A stretch of DNA of 6,573 nucleotides, from positions 1-6,573 of the forward strand of contig LKMV01000039.1 in assembly GCA_001563995.1 (NCBI GenBank). Reading direction: 5' to 3'. The DNA is from Nanohaloarchaea archaeon PL-Br10_U2g16. Its GTDB lineage: Archaea > Nanohalarchaeota > Nanosalinia > Nanosalinales > Nanosalinaceae. Numbering within the stretch: position 1 is the stretch's first letter; every line of letters starts with the position of its first letter. Positions 4,830 to 6,573 of the stretch are shown here, piece by piece. The notes beneath the pieces were generated by a model that was not told the DNA's origin, searched no databases, and saw nothing but the letters and a program-made list of their open reading frames with translations. The position numbers were made by a program, and so were the translations under genes.

Positions 4830-5801
4830 TCACCTGTGAATGTGTGTTATCTCAGGATTGCCTGGTTTTCCATCTTTCCTTAACGCTGTTCTTAGCCTAA
4901 CCAGTCTCTTCTCAGGTCCTGGTACCGATCCTTTGATTAAAATATAATTTGATTTTACTTCGCCGTAGTTTTTGAATCCTCCGTCTCTCTGTACGTCTTC
5001 AGGTTCTTCTCCGTGTTCAAGGATTCTCTTGTTTTCTTCAGTCCTGTTATTGTATCCTTGCTGTCCTGGTAGAGGTACTTTCCATGAAAGCGTGTCAGGA
5101 TGCCATGGTCCGACGTTACCTGCTTTTCTTCTTTTCTTCTGTGTCTTGTGACCTAGTTTCTTGATTCCGTATCTCTTAACAGGTCCTTCGACACCTCTTC
5201 CTTTAGTTACTGCTACTACGTCCGAGAAATCTCCTTCCTCGAAAACGTCTGAAAACTGAATTTCTTTACCGATCATCTCTTCAGCATACTCTATCTGATC
5301 TTCAGTATTTCCTCCGATTCCTAGCTCAAAGTTTGCTGCCTTATCTCTTGACATTCCTGTATGCTGAGGCTGTGTATGAACTAAAAGTTTAACATCTGTA
5401 ATTTTATCCGAATTTTCTTTCACTTTCTCGATGTTGTCCATGTTTCCTTCTTTAGGTACATCTGTAGATTCCTGTAGCTCTTTGGCTGGGCTTTCTGTCC
5501 ATACTTCTGTGAAAGCCTGTTTTCCTGTGTTAATATTTTCTGTATAGAATCTTGCTCCGTAAACTCTTAGAGGCGGTGCTTCAAGAACTGTCACTGCCTC
5601 TGCGACTTCTTGGCCCTCAGTTGCTCCATCGGTATCATCGATCATAAGGACTCTGCTCATCCCTACTTTGTATCCTGCGAAGCCTAGAGGCTTTTGTTCA
5701 TCGGTTTCTTCCCAGTTATCAATACTAGGATAGATTCTGTCTGCTCTTACCTTGGGCTTGTAACCCAGTGATCCGCTTCTTGGTACGTTTACTTGTGACA
5801 T
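4830..5801 (-). CDS. rpl3: Large-subunit ribosomal protein uL3 (L3)
   Basis: uL3 reaches from the 50S surface to near the peptidyl-transferase centre and is among the first proteins in assembly. It is the first gene of the operon. The start at 5801 (MSQVNVPRSGSLGYKP) gives 323 residues and follows AAGGTG with eight bases of spacing. The reading frame stays open to a GTG at 5927, but that GTG lies only about seven bases from the TATA box and the extra residues do not resemble uL3. Family features in order are RSGSLGYKPKVRA (8-20), GFAGYKVGMSRVLMIDD (40-56), AVTVLEAPPLRVYGARFY (69-86), FSDVVAVTKGRGVEGPVKRY (192-211), GNVGPWHPDTLSWKVPLPGQ (228-247), and YILIKGSVPGPEKRLVRLR (286-304). It is very close to haloarchaeal uL3 as I remember it. 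Its terminal Arg and stop codons (AGG TGA) are the uL4 ribosome site. Confidence 0.97.
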   Translation of the reverse strand: MSQVNVPRSGSLGYKPKVRADRIYPSIDNWEETDEQKPLGFAGYKVGMSRVLMIDDTDGATEGQEVAEAVTVLEAPPLRVYGARFYTENINTGKQAFTEVWTESPAKELQESTDVPKEGNMDNIEKVKENSDKITDVKLLVHTQPQHTGMSRDKAANFELGIGGNTEDQIEYAEEMIGKEIQFSDVFEEGDFSDVVAVTKGRGVEGPVKRYGIKKLGHKTQKKRRKAGNVGPWHPDTLSWKVPLPGQQGYNNRTEENKRILEHGEEPEDVQRDGGFKNYGEVKSNYILIKGSVPGPEKRLVRLRTALRKDGKPGNPEITHIHR

Positions 5802-5913
5802 AATTATTACACCTTTCTGTGGTCTGCGGACGATAAAGCTACATCTTCCGCATATTCTGTACCAGAGGCCTTCACCACAACCGAAGGCTTGTCTCCCAAG
5901 AACTGTTGAGAGT
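5802..5913 (-). promoter_or_regulatory. Structured 5' leader of the uL3 operon
   Basis: If transcription starts about 25 bases past the TATA box, the mRNA has a leader of roughly 110 nt, long for an archaeon. It holds two hairpins. The first (5868-5888) has a perfect six-pair stem, GCCTTC/GAAGGC, and a nine-base loop. The second (5825-5852) has a six-pair TGCGGA/TCCGCA stem, a single A.G mismatch, three more pairs and an eight-base loop. It ends nine bases before the Shine-Dalgarno site AAGGTG (5810-5815). Autoregulation by a ribosomal protein binding such a leader is known for other ribosomal operons; here it is inference. Start site and folding are not measured. Confidence 0.5.
5810..5815 (-). 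promoter_or_regulatory. Shine-Dalgarno site deciding the uL3 start
   Basis: AAGGTG on the minus strand lies eight bases before the ATG at 5801. It is complementary to the 3' end of 16S rRNA and is the same core used for the downstream genes. It supports the 323-residue uL3 rather than the extended frame from 5927. Confidence 0.8.
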
Positions 5914-5934
5914 AAGAAGTAAATCACAGTGAAA

Positions 5935-5943
5935 TTTTATAAA
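5935..5943 (-). promoter_or_regulatory. TATA box of the ribosomal-protein operon
   Basis: TTTATAAAA on the minus strand is the best archaeal TATA box in the window. It lies between the pilin stop (about 20 bases upstream) and the uL3 leader, which places the start of transcription near 5910-5915. The bases just upstream are C-rich (CCCCC), not the purine-rich B-recognition element usually seen. Confidence 0.7.
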
Positions 5944-5963
5944 GGGGGTACAGGTTATATCAC

Positions 5964-6443
5964 TTAGCTAGAAAGATCGAGACTACTTGGAGATTCAGGG
6001 CTTTCTCCTGTCTCTACGGTTTCAAGACTCAGAGACGCGGAAACAGGTCTATCAGGTATTTCCACTCTTATCTCGTTTTCTTCCTGTTCCTCAGGTGTAG
6101 AAATCCTGTATGTAAAGACATCTGCAGGTTCGAAAGGACTTTCCAGCTCCTGTTCCTCCTGTACAGGATCATCTCCTAGAACAGTTGTTAGCAGCTGTGT
6201 AATATTTTCCTCTCCGTTGTTTCTAACTGTAACTGTATAATTGCCGGAAGCATCATCGTATACTACATTTTCTATCGCTATGGATGTCTGGGAGGCGGTT
6301 AACAACCCTCTGACTTCTTCCGTCTGTCCTTCCTGTGTAATCTGCATGATATCTGCAAAGAAAGGTCCTGCTAGAAGAGCTATAGTCAACGTAAAAGCAA
6401 TCAAGAGGGTTGCTGCAATAATAGGAGATACTCCTTTTCTCAT
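5964..6443 (-). CDS. Type IV pilin/archaellin-like protein, class III signal peptide
   Basis: A surface-filament subunit or related pseudopilin, 159 residues. The N-terminus MRKGVSPIIAATLLIAF is typical of archaeal class III signal peptides: a short basic stretch, a likely prepilin-peptidase cut after Gly4 (KG before VSP), and a hydrophobic helix to about residue 33. That helix would form the filament core. The rest (about 50-140) looks like an outer beta-rich domain with alternating strands (IAIENVVYDD, YTVTVRNN, VFTYRIS, IRVEIPD). Two N-glycosylation sequons are visible, NYT (68-70) and NIT (80-82). It is strongly acidic, with an E/S/P-rich tail. GGAGG, seven bases before the ATG, is the strongest ribosome site here. 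No pilus assembly ATPase or peptidase gene is nearby. Whether it is a pilin, an archaellin or a minor subunit cannot be told. Confidence 0.8.
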   Translation of the reverse strand: MRKGVSPIIAATLLIAFTLTIALLAGPFFADIMQITQEGQTEEVRGLLTASQTSIAIENVVYDDASGNYTVTVRNNGEENITQLLTTVLGDDPVQEEQELESPFEPADVFTYRISTPEEQEENEIRVEIPDRPVSASLSLETVETGESPESPSSLDLSS

Positions 6444-6450
6444 AATCCGT

Positions 6451-6455
6451 CCTCC
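6451..6455 (-). promoter_or_regulatory. Shine-Dalgarno site of the pilin-like gene
   Basis: GGAGG on the minus strand lies seven bases before the ATG at 6443. It uses the left part of the anti-SD complement, unlike the AGGTGA sites of the ribosomal genes. It confirms the start and so the short four-residue signal-peptide head. Confidence 0.8.
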
Positions 6456-6478
6456 ATGGTTACTTTTTTTGGTCGCAG

Positions 6479-6487
6479 CTTAAATAA
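6479..6487 (-). promoter_or_regulatory. Candidate TATA box for the pilin-like gene
   Basis: TTATTTAAG on the minus strand is centred about 40 bases before the ATG. That would give a leader of about 15 nt that includes the GGAGG site. It lies just after the stop of the upstream gene, so the pilin gene may be transcribed on its own. Confidence 0.45.
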
Positions 6488-6496
6488 TCTTGGAAT

Positions 6497-6573
6497 CTAT
6501 CCCTTGATGTTTACCAGAGGCTCCATCTTTGCAACTTTACGTGCTATATCAAGGTTATCGGTGACTTTAATCA
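6497..6573 (-). CDS. C-terminal end of an unidentified protein (partial)
   Basis: One minus-strand frame is open from the window edge to a TAG at 6497-6499. It encodes about 24 residues ending DIARKVAKMEPLVNIKG. The other two minus-strand frames meet stops at or close to the edge. The peptide looks like ordinary protein (a basic amphipathic stretch, then PLVNIKG), but is too short for me to name a family. It lies 53 bases upstream of the pilin-like gene on the same strand. It could be a chance open frame, since 24 codons is short. Confidence 0.45.
   Translation of the reverse strand, partial: IKVTDNLDIARKVAKMEPLVNIKG

Noticed and set aside
5802..5927. N-terminal extension of uL3 in frame from a GTG at 5927, with three cysteines (a zinc-ribbon look)
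   Set aside because: The GTG lies about seven bases from the TATA box, so it would precede the likely transcript start. The sequence is unlike uL3, and a good ribosome site serves the ATG at 5801.
1..6573. CRISPR array, tRNA, rRNA, insertion sequence or attachment site
   Set aside because: No regularly spaced repeats, cloverleaf sequences, transposase-like frames or terminal inverted repeats were found when reading both strands.

Overview
The window is most of an archaeal S10-type ribosomal-protein operon. It is read on the minus strand, from right to left in window coordinates: uL3, uL4, uL23, uL2, uS19, uL22, uS3, uL29 and aIF1 (SUI1), then, after an interruption, the RNase P protein Rpp29 (Rnp1). 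The gene order, the archaeal-type protein sequences and the presence of aIF1 and Rpp29 identify an archaeon. Acidic substitutions and tails, moderate to low GC as judged by eye, and close similarity of uL3/uL4/uL2 to haloarchaeal proteins suggest a halophile outside the high-GC Halobacteria. A nanohaloarchaeon (DPANN) is my best guess, but this is inference only.

Right end (5964-6573). The last codons of an unidentified minus-strand gene run in from the window edge. A small type IV pilin/archaellin-like gene with a class III signal peptide and a strong Shine-Dalgarno site follows. Its stop codon lies only about 20 bases before a good TATA box (5935-5943).

Leader and main operon (669-5943). 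The TATA box is followed by a leader of roughly 110 nt with two hairpins close to the uL3 ribosome-binding site. The nine genes uL3 to aIF1 are then packed with 6 to 16 bases between them. Most carry an AGGTGA-like Shine-Dalgarno site that overlaps or touches the stop codon of the gene before, an arrangement suited to translational coupling. Together these genes make parts of both ribosomal subunits plus the initiation factor that controls start-codon selection.

Left end (1-668). The usual run from aIF1 into Rpp29 is broken by a small plus-strand gene (381-584) of unknown function with a PWHRI motif. A T-rich terminator candidate on the minus strand follows aIF1. A 79-bp divergent intergenic region seems to carry separate, probably leaderless, promoters for Rpp29 and the small gene.

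There is no CRISPR array, tRNA, rRNA or mobile element. Points worth a second look are the structured uL3 leader, the inserted opposite-strand gene, an aIF1 that appears to have lost its N-terminal zinc-binding cysteines, a uS3 with a long acidic tail and a separate terminal module, a shortened uL4 N-terminus, and changes in the most conserved loop of uL2.
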